Shown: positions 36,114 through 44,811 of the stretch, one piece after another
Layout: each line of letters opens with the position of its first letter
How positions within the stretch are numbered: position 1 is the first letter of the stretch
Source: Leptospira stimsonii
GTDB taxonomy: Bacteria > Spirochaetota > Leptospiria > Leptospirales > Leptospiraceae
Length of the DNA stretch: 64,000 nt
Assembly: GCF_003545875.1 (NCBI RefSeq)
Contig: NZ_QHCS01000009.1
Span: 1-64,000 of the forward strand
Direction of reading: 5' to 3'
Notes under the pieces: generated by a model
What the model saw: only the letters and a program-made list of their open reading frames with translations
What the model was told of the DNA's origin: nothing
The model's database searches: none
Translations under genes and position numbers: made by a program

Positions 36114-36881
36114 TTAAAACGAAATACCCGCGGATAGAAAAAGTTGCACTCCCATTCCTTTCGCGCGATCCAATTCTTTCTCTTTACCGTCTCTCCAGAT
36201 TCTTTCCAAAATAGCAGGATCCGGTTTAATATTATAAAAACTGATTTCTTCCCTTTGAATATGCGCGGAACTGTTAGCAAAAAGAAGAACGCTAAATCCT
36301 CCGTTCAAAAAAATGCCGGAAGAGAACACATAACGTAGCCCCGCACCGGGAGCTACATAGGCCCGTTTATTCGAGATCGAATACTGCCAGGTTTTTCCGT
36401 CCGCGCTTCCGTCGGAGTAAACCGTAAATTCACTCTTACGATCTCTTTGAAAATAAAACTCCTGACCGACACCGACGCTAAAGTAATACGGAATCGTAAA
36501 TGGAAACCATTCCAAAGCAATCGTGTACTGATTTTGTGTAAAATCCTTATTTTGCAATGAGAATGCGACCGCTCCCGAATGATATCCGGTTCGATCCAAA
36601 TCAAAATGATCGGCCTTATGTCTTTGATGTGCGAGAAAGGAAATGGAGAATCGTTCCCCAAGATTGTAGCCGGCTTGAAACCAAGAAAGCTCGTTGATTC
36701 CGAAACCTCCCAAGTAATAACGCTTTTGTAATCTTCGCTCATTTTGATTTCCGATTTTAGATGAAGAATCCAAGGATGAGAATTCTTCCGAATAAAGCGA
36801 CATCGTAGCAAACAACAAAACCAGAAAAAATCCGATCTCGTAAGGAGGAAGAATTTTGAAAATCAATAGAAACTGTTTCAT
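36114..36881 (-). CDS. Putative outer-membrane or periplasmic beta-barrel protein
   Basis: A 255-residue exported protein with a long signal (about residues 1-31, LVLLFATMSLYSEE). The mature part alternates hydrophobic and polar residues with many Tyr/Phe/Gly and ends in FLSAGISF, the terminal-Phe pattern of barrel proteins. I do not recognise a family. It is convergent with kdpE, 15 bases away, and has no operon partner. Confidence 0.72.
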   Translation of the reverse strand: MKQFLLIFKILPPYEIGFFLVLLFATMSLYSEEFSSLDSSSKIGNQNERRLQKRYYLGGFGINELSWFQAGYNLGERFSISFLAHQRHKADHFDLDRTGYHSGAVAFSLQNKDFTQNQYTIALEWFPFTIPYYFSVGVGQEFYFQRDRKSEFTVYSDGSADGKTWQYSISNKRAYVAPGAGLRYVFSSGIFLNGGFSVLLFANSSAHIQREEISFYNIKPDPAILERIWRDGKEKELDRAKGMGVQLFLSAGISF

Positions 36882-37282
36882 AGAAGAATCTATGAAAGAA
36901 TTTATCTCCTACTCGAAAGAGTAAATTGGAAAAAACACTCAATTTCAATTCCTAACGAAATTTTGCTTAGAATCCACGTTTTCTCGAGCCAAATCGGAAT
37001 CGCTTCTTAAAACGAATCTTGCGCAATTCTTTCGATGAATTGCAAAGGAACAAATCGTGTGCAATGCGCCGCCTGAAAAATACATCGACGGATTCGAGTT
37101 AGAATCGGTAAGAATGGAGAACGGTCTAAACAAGAAAAATTCGATCGAAAGTCGGAACGACCGTCATTGAATTAAAAACTCGAACGAAGCCTGATAACCA
37201 CATTCAATCTTTTGTATATTCTAAAATCATTTTTTTGATATGGTTTACAAGGATGAGTTTGCTTGTTTCGAATTTACAATGA
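36882..37282. other. Intergenic, no gene seen
   Basis: About 400 bases between two minus-strand genes. The open frames here are short and featureless. A half-palindrome TATATTCTAAAAT lies at about 37216-37228, resembling one arm of the dyad at 20728. The upstream promoter of the gene at 36881 must be here. Confidence 0.5.
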
Positions 37283-38284
37283 TCAACTCGGCTTTTGCAT
37301 TCTCCAACAAAAATGAATCCTTTCGTTTCGAAAATCTTCGGGAAGCGTCTTCTTCGATATGTCTTCGATTTGATCCCAGAGAATCGACTTTTCGGCTAGC
37401 TGAAACTTTCGAAAGTTGGTGGAGAAGTATAGAATCGCGCCTGGAAGCGCAAAATCGCGATAAAGAATATTCAAAATCTCGACATGATCTCTTTGCACGT
37501 CGAAAATATCGATCATCTTCTTACTATTGGAAAAAGTCGGCGGATCGACGACGATCAAGTCGTATTTTTCGCGATCCTTTTCCGATCTCTCGGTCCTCAA
37601 CCATTCCATCACGTCGGCACGCAACATTTTATGTTTCGTCGTCGAAAATCCGTTCGCCCGCAGATTCTCTTCCGCCCAAGCGAGATAGGTGTTCGAAAGA
37701 TCGATGCTAAGACTTTTGTACGCTCCTCCGGAAGCGGCATATACGGTAAAGGATCCGGTGTAAGAAAACAAGTTTAGAAATTTCTTATCTTTGGATTCTT
37801 TTCTTACAAGTTCTCTCGTAATTCTATGATCAAAAAACAAACCGGTATCCAGATAATCGGAGAGGTTTACGTAAAAACGTAGTCCGTTCTCTTCTACTTC
37901 CAACAGCTCGGATTGTTCGGATTGTTTCTCGTATTGTTGTGTTCCTTTTTTCGGTTCTCGTTTCTTCCAAAAGATTTGTTTAGGATCGATGTTTAGAACC
38001 TCGGATACGATTGAACCGATCTCGCTATTTTCTCGTTCCCTTTCTTCTTCCGATATTTCATAGCTATTTTTATAAGCGGAGATTTGACAGTAAGGTCCGT
38101 AGAGATCGACGCTAACGGGGACTTGAGGGATGTCTCTGTCGTAGATTCGAAAACATTGAAGTCCTCGTTTTCGAGCCCATTTTCTCCAGTGTTTGGACAT
38201 TCTAGAAAGGCGGTTTCGAAACATCACCTTCGGATTTCCGGAATCATTAAGCGACTTTGTTTCCTCGGATCCATTCTCTGACAT
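37283..38284 (-). CDS. Class I SAM-dependent rRNA methyltransferase, RlmK-like
   Basis: A 333-residue soluble methyltransferase. The ATG at 38284 is chosen because the frame beyond it lacks any conserved sequence. It closely resembles the C-terminal (RlmK) half of E. coli RlmKL, which makes m7G2069 in 23S rRNA: FRNRLSRMSKHWRKWARK, CFRIYDRDIPQVPVSVDLY, SDYLDTGLFFDHRITR, the SAM-binding FLNLFSYTGSFTVYAASGG and the catalytic VVDPPTFSNSKKMIDIFDVQRDH. The N-terminal RlmL half is absent, so it is a stand-alone enzyme. The target base is inferred from the family. Confidence 0.9.
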   Translation of the reverse strand: MSENGSEETKSLNDSGNPKVMFRNRLSRMSKHWRKWARKRGLQCFRIYDRDIPQVPVSVDLYGPYCQISAYKNSYEISEEERERENSEIGSIVSEVLNIDPKQIFWKKREPKKGTQQYEKQSEQSELLEVEENGLRFYVNLSDYLDTGLFFDHRITRELVRKESKDKKFLNLFSYTGSFTVYAASGGAYKSLSIDLSNTYLAWAEENLRANGFSTTKHKMLRADVMEWLRTERSEKDREKYDLIVVDPPTFSNSKKMIDIFDVQRDHVEILNILYRDFALPGAILYFSTNFRKFQLAEKSILWDQIEDISKKTLPEDFRNERIHFCWRMQKPS

Positions 38285-38426
38285 GAAACCAAAATAGAAT
38301 CTCCACTCGAAAATCCAACCAGAACAAAAATTAAAATTCTCTAAAAAGACTGGAAAAAATGGACTGAAGAATGAAGATAGCCTGTCCTTTTGGAACGTTT
38401 TGGTTCGGAACCCTGGAGAAGAACTT

Positions 38427-39314
38427 TTGAAATACACATATCTCGAAAATCAAAAAGTAAAATTATTTCTCACCTACTCCGAAACGGAGTCGAAGGACGT
38501 GATTCTTTTTGTTCACGGTTATCCGGATTCTCACCGAACCTGGGATCTACAGATCGAAGAACTGGAAACATCTTATAGACTGGGCGCCATCGATCTGAGA
38601 GGTTTTGGAAGATCCTCAAAACCTTTGGAACAGTCCGAATACAACTACGCGATGATCCTTCCTGATCTTCTGGAGGCGATTCGGTTTTTATCTAAAGATA
38701 AAAAAGTACATCTTGTGGGACACGATTGGGGAGCCGCTCTCGGTTGGTTACTCATTAGCGATCCTGAATATTCAAGCTATGTAAGGTCTTTTACCGCAAT
38801 TTCCGGTCCGCACCCTTGGCTCGCCGGTAAAAGGATGATCGATGATATCTTTAGTTTAAAACTGGAGAATTGGAAAAAGGTTTTCGATCAGGGTTTACGT
38901 TCTTGGTATATCTGGTTTTTTCAAATTCCCATTCTCCCCGAATTTTTCTGGCAGAATTTCGGAGAACCCCTTTACAAACTCGTTATGGACTTCGGAGGAG
39001 TTCCAAAAAAGGATCACCTAAGACAGATGAGTCGAAATGATATCTACAGCGCCACGATGGCTCCGATCCAGCTTTTTAGAGAATTACTGTTCGGCAAAAC
39101 AGTCATTTCCGCTCCTTCCAATATACGGGTTCCAGTACAATTGATCGTTCCGGAAAAGGACTTTATCGTCCTCCCAGAGGTTTATGAAAATTCGAAGGAT
39201 TACGTTGAAACATTAGAAATTCATAAATTGAATTCGAATCACTGGGTGCACAGAGAACAACCTCAGGTCGTGACCGACCTCATTCGAAAATTCGTTACGT
39301 CGCATTCTATTTAG
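38427..39314 (+). CDS. Alpha/beta hydrolase, epoxide-hydrolase-like (copy 1)
   Basis: A 295-residue soluble hydrolase. I favour the TTG at 38427, eight bases after GGAG; an in-frame TTG at 38400 is the alternative. The oxyanion region HGYPDSHRTW, nucleophile elbow VGHDWGAALGW with Asp as nucleophile and the late catalytic His in NSNHWVHREQP are those of epoxide hydrolases and haloalkane dehalogenases. The substrate is unknown. It is a paralogue of the gene at 41903-42886. It is divergent from the RlmK-like gene. Confidence 0.87.
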   Translation: MKYTYLENQKVKLFLTYSETESKDVILFVHGYPDSHRTWDLQIEELETSYRLGAIDLRGFGRSSKPLEQSEYNYAMILPDLLEAIRFLSKDKKVHLVGHDWGAALGWLLISDPEYSSYVRSFTAISGPHPWLAGKRMIDDIFSLKLENWKKVFDQGLRSWYIWFFQIPILPEFFWQNFGEPLYKLVMDFGGVPKKDHLRQMSRNDIYSATMAPIQLFRELLFGKTVISAPSNIRVPVQLIVPEKDFIVLPEVYENSKDYVETLEIHKLNSNHWVHREQPQVVTDLIRKFVTSHSI

Positions 39315-39552
39315 TACTAGTAACACCCTTCCTCCATTCTATGCTAAATTATCTTTTTGAACAAGGTAGCGGCGGCTCGGAAGAATGGAAACGTTACGCA
39401 CAGCCGGTCCTTTACTTTTCATAAAATGCCGTTATTGAAATCGGGTTTGGCTTGCATTTTCTGACAATCGTCCTTACAACCGGATATGAACTTTAGCGAT
39501 TTTTCTCGCGCTGTAAATTAGAGTTCCACAACTTTCAACGGAAAAAACAAAC

Positions 39553-40140
39553 ATGGCCAAAAACACAAAAGGTAAGAATCGTAGCCAAAAAGAACTTACG
39601 CCGGAACAAAAGGAGATTCTTCTCAAAACATTAAAGAACCGATTCGAGAAGAATCAGAACCGTCACAAAGGTATCGAGTGGGACAAGGTAGAGGCAAAGT
39701 TAAAAGGCAACGCGGACAAACTGTGGTCCCTTGATCAAATGGAAGAATCCGGCGGAGAACCGGACGTCGTGGGTTACGATAAAAAAGCCGGTGAATATGT
39801 TTTCTTTGATTGCGCCCCGGAAAGTCCGAAAGGACGCAGAAGCGTTTGTTACGATCGAGAAGGACTCGAATCCAGGAAGGAACATAGACCGGAAGATAGC
39901 GCGATTGACATGGCAGTTTTTATGGGAATCGAATTGCTAAGCGAAGAAGAATATCGAGAACTACAAAAGCTCGGAGAATTCGACGCAAAAACTTCGAGCT
40001 GGGTCAAAACTCCTCCGAGTATCCGTAATTTAGGCGGCGCTCTCTTTGCGGACTTTCGATACGGTAGTGTTTTTATTTATCACAACGGCGCTCAATCCTA
40101 TTATGCGGTGAGAGGTTTCCGAGGTTCGTTACGGGTCTAA
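39553..40140 (+). CDS. DUF4256 family protein
   Basis: A 195-residue cytoplasmic protein covering the whole DUF4256 domain: LLKTLKNRFEKNQNRHKGIEW, LWSLDQMEESGGEPDVVGYD, FFDCAPESPKGRRSVCYDREGLESRKEHRP, AIDMAVFMGIELL and SIRNLGGALFADFRYGSVFIYHNGAQSYYAVRGFRG. The family is conserved across bacteria without an assigned function. The first twenty residues are Lys-rich. It stands alone, with 238 bases upstream and a convergent NlpC/P60 gene downstream. Confidence 0.93.
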   Translation: MAKNTKGKNRSQKELTPEQKEILLKTLKNRFEKNQNRHKGIEWDKVEAKLKGNADKLWSLDQMEESGGEPDVVGYDKKAGEYVFFDCAPESPKGRRSVCYDREGLESRKEHRPEDSAIDMAVFMGIELLSEEEYRELQKLGEFDAKTSSWVKTPPSIRNLGGALFADFRYGSVFIYHNGAQSYYAVRGFRGSLRV

Positions 40141-40213
40141 GCTCGGTAAGATGAGTCCACTTCGCTTAACAAAGGTTTTGTTTGATGAAGACTTCTATGC
40201 CAATCAGATCGTT

Positions 40214-40723
40214 TCAGAGCCTTCCGGAAGAAGTATAATACTTCTTATAATATTCTTCTTCTAAGGAATTGATCGTAACTCCCTTTCTTGTTGAGGCGTG
40301 AACGAATTTTTGGTCTTTGAGATAAATCCCAACATGACTCACCCTGTTTCCGGAGATTGTAAAAAAGATGAGATCGCCTTCCTTCAACTCTCCTTTTGAG
40401 ACGGGAATGGTTCGAGAAACCATCGTGTAACTCGGACCTCTCAGATTCGACCCGTATACCTTTGATAAAATTCTACTAGTAAAACTGGAACAATCGATCC
40501 CGGATTCGTCGGTTCCATAATCTCTGTACGGAGTTCCGAGCCAACGATAAACTTCCTTATAAAGAAGAACGGAATCTTTCGAGCCGATGGAAATTTTATG
40601 CTGGAGAAGAAAATAATTCTGAAGTTCGGATTCGTCCGGATCCTTCTTCTCTCCGTGTAAGATCGCAAAACAAATCGTGACTATACACAGAGAAAAAAAG
40701 AGAACGAATTTGGACGGAAACAT
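40214..40723 (-). CDS. NlpC/P60 cysteine peptidase, exported
   Basis: A 169-residue cell-wall peptidase with a signal peptide (FVLFFSLCIVTICFAILHG). The NlpC/P60 catalytic set is visible: Cys78 in GIDCSSFTSRI, His130 in RVSHVGIYL and the third polar residue His142 in FVHAST. Such enzymes cut gamma-D-glutamyl-meso-diaminopimelate bonds in peptidoglycan. It is small, with the catalytic domain only. It lies 16 bases downstream of an outer-membrane protein gene on the same strand and may share its transcript. Confidence 0.9.
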   Translation of the reverse strand: MFPSKFVLFFSLCIVTICFAILHGEKKDPDESELQNYFLLQHKISIGSKDSVLLYKEVYRWLGTPYRDYGTDESGIDCSSFTSRILSKVYGSNLRGPSYTMVSRTIPVSKGELKEGDLIFFTISGNRVSHVGIYLKDQKFVHASTRKGVTINSLEEEYYKKYYTSSGRL

Positions 40724-40739
40724 TCCTTAATTAGACGTT

Positions 40740-41765
40740 TTAGAAGTTCACTCCGCCGAAAACCATGATCTCTAAAAATCCGAAATTCTGACTTGCACGA
40801 TCCTTGGAACGTCCGGTCGTAAAGATATTCGGAAGATCGATATAGCCGCCCTTTGCGCCGAATTCGAAAAAGAAGGATTTATATAGATCGGTCCTTCCCG
40901 CAACGTAACCGGAAACACCGTAACCGGATGCGTGAAAGTGATTGTTCTTTCCTTCACCGAACAAGCGTACATCGCTCCGCGCGATGATAGGACCGCCGCC
41001 TACGGAAGAAACAAAACTAAAGGCGTTTTCTCCGTTAGCCGAAACCCATAACGGTTGTACCATACCTACATCCAAATAAAGAAAATTTAAACCGTCGGTA
41101 TGCTCGAATTTTAAGAAGTCCGGAGTTACGTTGATGGTTTCTCCGTTGTGATATCCTTCCAAACGTTTGTAGGCATCCGGAAATAAATAAAGATAGACCG
41201 CCATATCCGAAGCCGTTCCGAGATGCGCCCTCTGAATCGCGAGAGGATCGATGTAACCGTTGATGTTCGCCGCCTGACCACGGCTCATCACGTATTTCAT
41301 GTGATCCTGACCGAAGGCAACGAAGAATTTATCCGCGAAATAATACGTTAGACGAAAGTTGTATTGCGGGATTTCCCAAAGACTCGGATTAAGATAAACG
41401 GAAGGATCTAATTTTTCGGGTTTATCTTTCGCGACGACGTCCTTGAGTGTGAAATTATAACCCGGGCCTTTGAAAGTGATATCGCTCTGAGTATAATAAT
41501 CTCGGTTGTATCCCCACTGAAAACTCCAAGTTCCTTTGCGTTGATCCACTCTTCTTTCGGCCTCGACTTTCTTCGGGTCCAACGGAGCGGGAACAGGTTC
41601 CGTCTTTACTTCCGCATTCGCCTGAGCGAAAGGTACGATATCTTGAAAGTCCTTCTCCTTCGATTTTGTTTCCGCAAAATGAGGAAGAACGAAAAAGAAA
41701 AAAAGGAAAACGATACAAATCGATCGAAAGGAATTCGTCTGATTTCTAAGTTGTGCTTGTTTCAT
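40740..41765 (-). CDS. Putative outer-membrane protein
   Basis: A 341-residue exported protein. The ATG at 41765 is used since the only codon upstream is a TTG. The signal peptide runs to about FVLPHFAETKS. The mature protein has beta-barrel features (GTWSFQWGYNRDYYTQSDITF, YNFRLTYYFADKFFVAFGQDHM) and ends in EIMVFGGVNF with terminal Phe. I do not recognise a named family. It is probably co-transcribed with the NlpC/P60 gene behind it. Confidence 0.78.
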   Translation of the reverse strand: MKQAQLRNQTNSFRSICIVFLFFFFVLPHFAETKSKEKDFQDIVPFAQANAEVKTEPVPAPLDPKKVEAERRVDQRKGTWSFQWGYNRDYYTQSDITFKGPGYNFTLKDVVAKDKPEKLDPSVYLNPSLWEIPQYNFRLTYYFADKFFVAFGQDHMKYVMSRGQAANINGYIDPLAIQRAHLGTASDMAVYLYLFPDAYKRLEGYHNGETINVTPDFLKFEHTDGLNFLYLDVGMVQPLWVSANGENAFSFVSSVGGGPIIARSDVRLFGEGKNNHFHASGYGVSGYVAGRTDLYKSFFFEFGAKGGYIDLPNIFTTGRSKDRASQNFGFLEIMVFGGVNF

Positions 41766-41902
41766 GGGTTGAATCAAAAATTCAAATCTAGTATATCAAA
41801 ATACTAAAATTACCCGAGTAAGCCCTTTGGCTATGTTTTTTTCATTCTACACAGTTTCAATTTTGTAAAGAGATTCCATCTCTCAAGCCATACGTGAACG
41901 TT

Positions 41903-42886
41903 TCAGGAGTCCCTTCTACCGCCTCGTTTAAGCGAAGAATTCCGAAGCACAAAATTGCGAATAGTTTCGCTGACAAGATCCGGTTTCTCCTTTTGAATCC
42001 AATGATTGGAATCCACTCGAGTTGTCTCCAATGAATCACAGATGACAGCATGAGAGTCATAACATTCGGGACTGATTGCCATATCTCGAATCGGAATCAG
42101 AAGTCGAACCGGAACGTGGATCCTTTCTGGAGTCGGAATTTTTTTTCCACGGATGAGCTCCCTGTATAAGTTGATCGGATAGATCGCGCTCTTAAGAATT
42201 TCCTCTTTCGTAAAACTGCGCATCGGATCTCCTTTAGGGATCTCCGCCTCGTACATAAGAAATTTCCAGACGAACATCGTAAACGTTGAGATCAAAAAAC
42301 CCGGAAGCCAGGGAATCTGAAAGAAAACGATATACCAAGACTTCGCCAATTGTTTCAAAGCGATCCAAATTTTTCTCGGATTCGTATTGAAGAAGTAACG
42401 AAACATCTGATTTCTCGCAAGGATCGGATGCGGACCTCCCATAGCCGTGTAAGAATCAATCATTTTAGAATATTCTAAATCTCCTATGAAGGCCCAAGAC
42501 AAAAGAGCCCCCCAGTCGTGCGCCACAAGATGAACCGGGTTTCCGTTTCCCATAAAACGAATTACGGCTTCAAAATCTTGAAAGACGACTTGCGCATTGT
42601 AATCTTTTTGTTTTTCGGGTTTACTCGAATTTCCCGCCCCTCTTAAATCGAAAGCGCCCACGTTGAATTCTTTTGATAATAATTCCAACTGTGCGTTCCA
42701 GGTAGAATGTTCGTCCGGAAATCCATGGACAAAAAGAATTGTTTCTCGATCAGGACGTTGCGCCCCTGTCGTATTGTATTTTAGAAAAAGACTCAAATTT
42801 CCGTTTCGAACGAAGGTAGTTTGAAACGAAGAAATCACTTTCGTTTTTCGGAATGTCTTTTGTTTTTCGGATGATAAGGTCATCAT
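41903..42886 (-). CDS. Alpha/beta hydrolase, epoxide-hydrolase-like (copy 2)
   Basis: A 327-residue soluble hydrolase, paralogue of the gene at 38427. It keeps HGFPDEHSTW, the Asp-nucleophile elbow AHDWGALLSW and the late catalytic His in DSNHWIQKEKP. The N-terminus is about 30 residues longer than copy 1. A perfect TTAGAATATTCTAA palindrome falls inside its coding sequence at 42465-42478, encoding EYSK, so there it is probably not regulatory. The gene follows the SDR gene by about 160 bases on the same strand. Confidence 0.87.
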   Translation of the reverse strand: MMTLSSEKQKTFRKTKVISSFQTTFVRNGNLSLFLKYNTTGAQRPDRETILFVHGFPDEHSTWNAQLELLSKEFNVGAFDLRGAGNSSKPEKQKDYNAQVVFQDFEAVIRFMGNGNPVHLVAHDWGALLSWAFIGDLEYSKMIDSYTAMGGPHPILARNQMFRYFFNTNPRKIWIALKQLAKSWYIVFFQIPWLPGFLISTFTMFVWKFLMYEAEIPKGDPMRSFTKEEILKSAIYPINLYRELIRGKKIPTPERIHVPVRLLIPIRDMAISPECYDSHAVICDSLETTRVDSNHWIQKEKPDLVSETIRNFVLRNSSLKRGGRRDS

Positions 42887-43047
42887 TTCATTTTTCCGTT
42901 TTTAAGAATTCTATCCTGCCCCTATGAAATTGCATTCGGTCGTTGCTGAATTCTCCCGATTAAATTATACAATAAGAATCGTATGGACGCGATGTCGCTT
43001 ATCAAATTAGGGCCGGAGGTTATACAATGGATTCTTAATTTAATTTT

Positions 43048-43872
43048 TTAAAGTCGGTCGCTGAGACTCGTGACCTTATGGACGATGTTCGGCGTCATAC
43101 GGCTGAAAAAACTGATCGTCTTGGATTTTATTCCGGGAAAGACGTGCAGTTTTCTTTTTTCCATTCCTTTGACGATCGCCTTTACGACGGAGATGGGACT
43201 GTCTACGATCCCCATCGGAATATCCTGTTGTTTTCCGAATTGTTGCGACTTGAGAATTCCTGTGTCCGCAAAAAACGGATATACGTTCGTCACCGCGACT
43301 CCTTTTTTACGAAGATCGGCGTCCATCGCTTCTCCCATCGCTCGGATTCCAAACTTAGAAATGGAATAGTAGATCAGTTCTCCCGCGGCGACGTGACCCG
43401 CAACGGAAGATAGATTTACGATCTGACCTTGTTTTCTTTCCAGCATCGCGGGAACAAACAAACGACTCAGATGAATCGGGGCGTAGAGATTTACATCCAA
43501 GATAAGATTCCAATTCTTATCGGGAACGTCCAAAAGTCCTCCTTTGAAAGCGAGGCCCGCGTTGTTGATCAACACATCAACCCCTTTCGGAGAAAGTTTT
43601 AGAGTATTCTGATATACGTCCTTACAACCTTCCTGCGTTTGCAAATCTCCGGAAAAACTACCGAGAATCTTCCCTATGTTTTTCGGTTGAGAACCGTTTT
43701 TATAACTTTCTAGCCACTTTCTGTGGAGATAAAAATCGGGGTCCGTACTGGGAGCCTTGAGATCGGTAAGAATCAAGTTTGCTCCTTTTTCCAAAAGTTG
43801 TTTTGTCAATTCTCTTCCGAAACCACCGTTGGCACCGGTGATTAAGATCGTCTTCTCTTTCAATTTGCTCAT
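43048..43872 (-). CDS. Short-chain dehydrogenase/reductase
   Basis: A 274-residue NAD(P)-dependent oxidoreductase. Cofactor motif TGANGGFG at residues 12-19, NNAG at 103-106, catalytic Ser155 in VNLSSVAG and Tyr169-x-x-x-Lys173 (YSISK) are all present. It resembles the SDRs linked with lipid or alcohol oxidation. The start overlaps the stop of the upstream PF10118 gene by four bases (ATGA), so the two are translated together and perhaps act on one substrate. The N-terminus lacks a signal, so it is cytoplasmic. Confidence 0.93.
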   Translation of the reverse strand: MSKLKEKTILITGANGGFGRELTKQLLEKGANLILTDLKAPSTDPDFYLHRKWLESYKNGSQPKNIGKILGSFSGDLQTQEGCKDVYQNTLKLSPKGVDVLINNAGLAFKGGLLDVPDKNWNLILDVNLYAPIHLSRLFVPAMLERKQGQIVNLSSVAGHVAAGELIYYSISKFGIRAMGEAMDADLRKKGVAVTNVYPFFADTGILKSQQFGKQQDIPMGIVDSPISVVKAIVKGMEKRKLHVFPGIKSKTISFFSRMTPNIVHKVTSLSDRL

Positions 43873-44699
43873 ATTGCTTCTCTGTATTTGTGTTCTTGTA
43901 ATGAAAAAATTTCTTTAGCTAAGTATAGATTGTCTTCTTGGTCGGGATGAAAAGAAACCCTAAAATATCGTAAGGCGGCACGTATCGTCAAAGGCAAAAC
44001 CTTCTCCCTTGTAAAGAGGAGTTGAATGAGTTCTTTTTGAGTTTGAAGTCGAAAAAGAATTCCATCCTGCCAAAGAAAGAGTATGACCGCGATCAGGGTG
44101 AACGCGAAAAATATTCCCGAAGCGATACACATTCCCACGATTCGAATCCAATAACTTTGAGTCGCTTCCTTCAGAACGTCGAAAGCCGCGGACTTGTGTT
44201 CCAATTCCTCCGCCGCGTGCCACTCGAAAAGTCTTCTCATTTCCGGATGTGCGGGTTTGAGAAGTCCGCTTCTTAAACCGAGATCCGCGACCAAGGACGT
44301 ATAATGTTCTAATCCTGCCACTGCGGCCAGATTCATTTTTTCGGAGAAAAGTTTTTCCAAAAGACCGAAGGCAAACCAAACCACAAAATTCATAAAACCT
44401 TCGAAACGATATCCTTGGTCTTTGAGATTCTCCCAGAATTTTTTGTGTTCTCCCGCGTGTTGCGCCTCTTGACCAACGAAAGCGATCGCGTTTCTTTTCA
44501 CCTTTCCCTCTTTGAGTTTGGGAATGGCTTTCTGAATCGTTCGAATAAAGTATTTCTCCCCTTCCGGGAAGAGAATCGTCCAAGCGTTCAAAACGTGGGT
44601 AAGAGACGCGTTTCCCCCGCACCAATGTTTTGGAACGTCCTTTGAAAATTGAAATCGGGGTTTTCGAACCGGATAGTCCGGTTTTTCAACATTGTTCAT
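43869..44699 (-). CDS. PF10118-like metal-dependent hydrolase, membrane-associated
   Basis: A 276-residue protein of the type annotated as predicted metal-dependent hydrolase (PF10118). Conserved stretches include VPKHWCGGNASLTHVLNAWTILFPEGEKYF, FVGQEAQHAGEHKKFW and FEWHAAEELEHKSAAFDVL; the His/Glu pairs (GQEAQHAGEH, EWHAAEELEH) look like a di-iron-type metal site. One hydrophobic segment near residues 195-220 suggests membrane contact. It starts an operon with the SDR gene. A perfect TTAGAATATTCTAA palindrome sits 25 bases upstream of the start. Confidence 0.85.
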   Translation of the reverse strand: MNNVEKPDYPVRKPRFQFSKDVPKHWCGGNASLTHVLNAWTILFPEGEKYFIRTIQKAIPKLKEGKVKRNAIAFVGQEAQHAGEHKKFWENLKDQGYRFEGFMNFVVWFAFGLLEKLFSEKMNLAAVAGLEHYTSLVADLGLRSGLLKPAHPEMRRLFEWHAAEELEHKSAAFDVLKEATQSYWIRIVGMCIASGIFFAFTLIAVILFLWQDGILFRLQTQKELIQLLFTREKVLPLTIRAALRYFRVSFHPDQEDNLYLAKEIFSLQEHKYREAI

Positions 44700-44723
44700 A
44701 ATTCTTCCATTCGCTTTCGTATT

Positions 44724-44737
44724 TTAGAATATTCTAA
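44724..44737. promoter_or_regulatory. TTAGAATATTCTAA palindrome upstream of the PF10118/SDR operon
   Basis: A 14-bp perfect palindrome 25 bases before the ATG at 44699, a usual position for a repressor site. Its core equals the one at 20731-20744. Which regulator binds it is unknown; the half-site resembles that of Fur-family proteins. Confidence 0.55.
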
Positions 44738-44811
44738 TTTTATTCAATCTACAATATATAAGAATAATTATAAATCGGATCTTAGCCGCCGGGCGTGAAC
44801 GGACCGAGTTT

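Noticed and set aside
42464..42479. TTTAGAATATTCTAAA palindrome as an operator
   Set aside because: It lies in the middle of a coding sequence (EYSK codons) far from a start, so a regulatory role is unlikely here.
43960..44625. 221-codon frame inside the PF10118 gene
   Set aside because: Same strand in a different phase; Arg/Ser/Gly-rich nonsense composition; the other frame has clear motifs.
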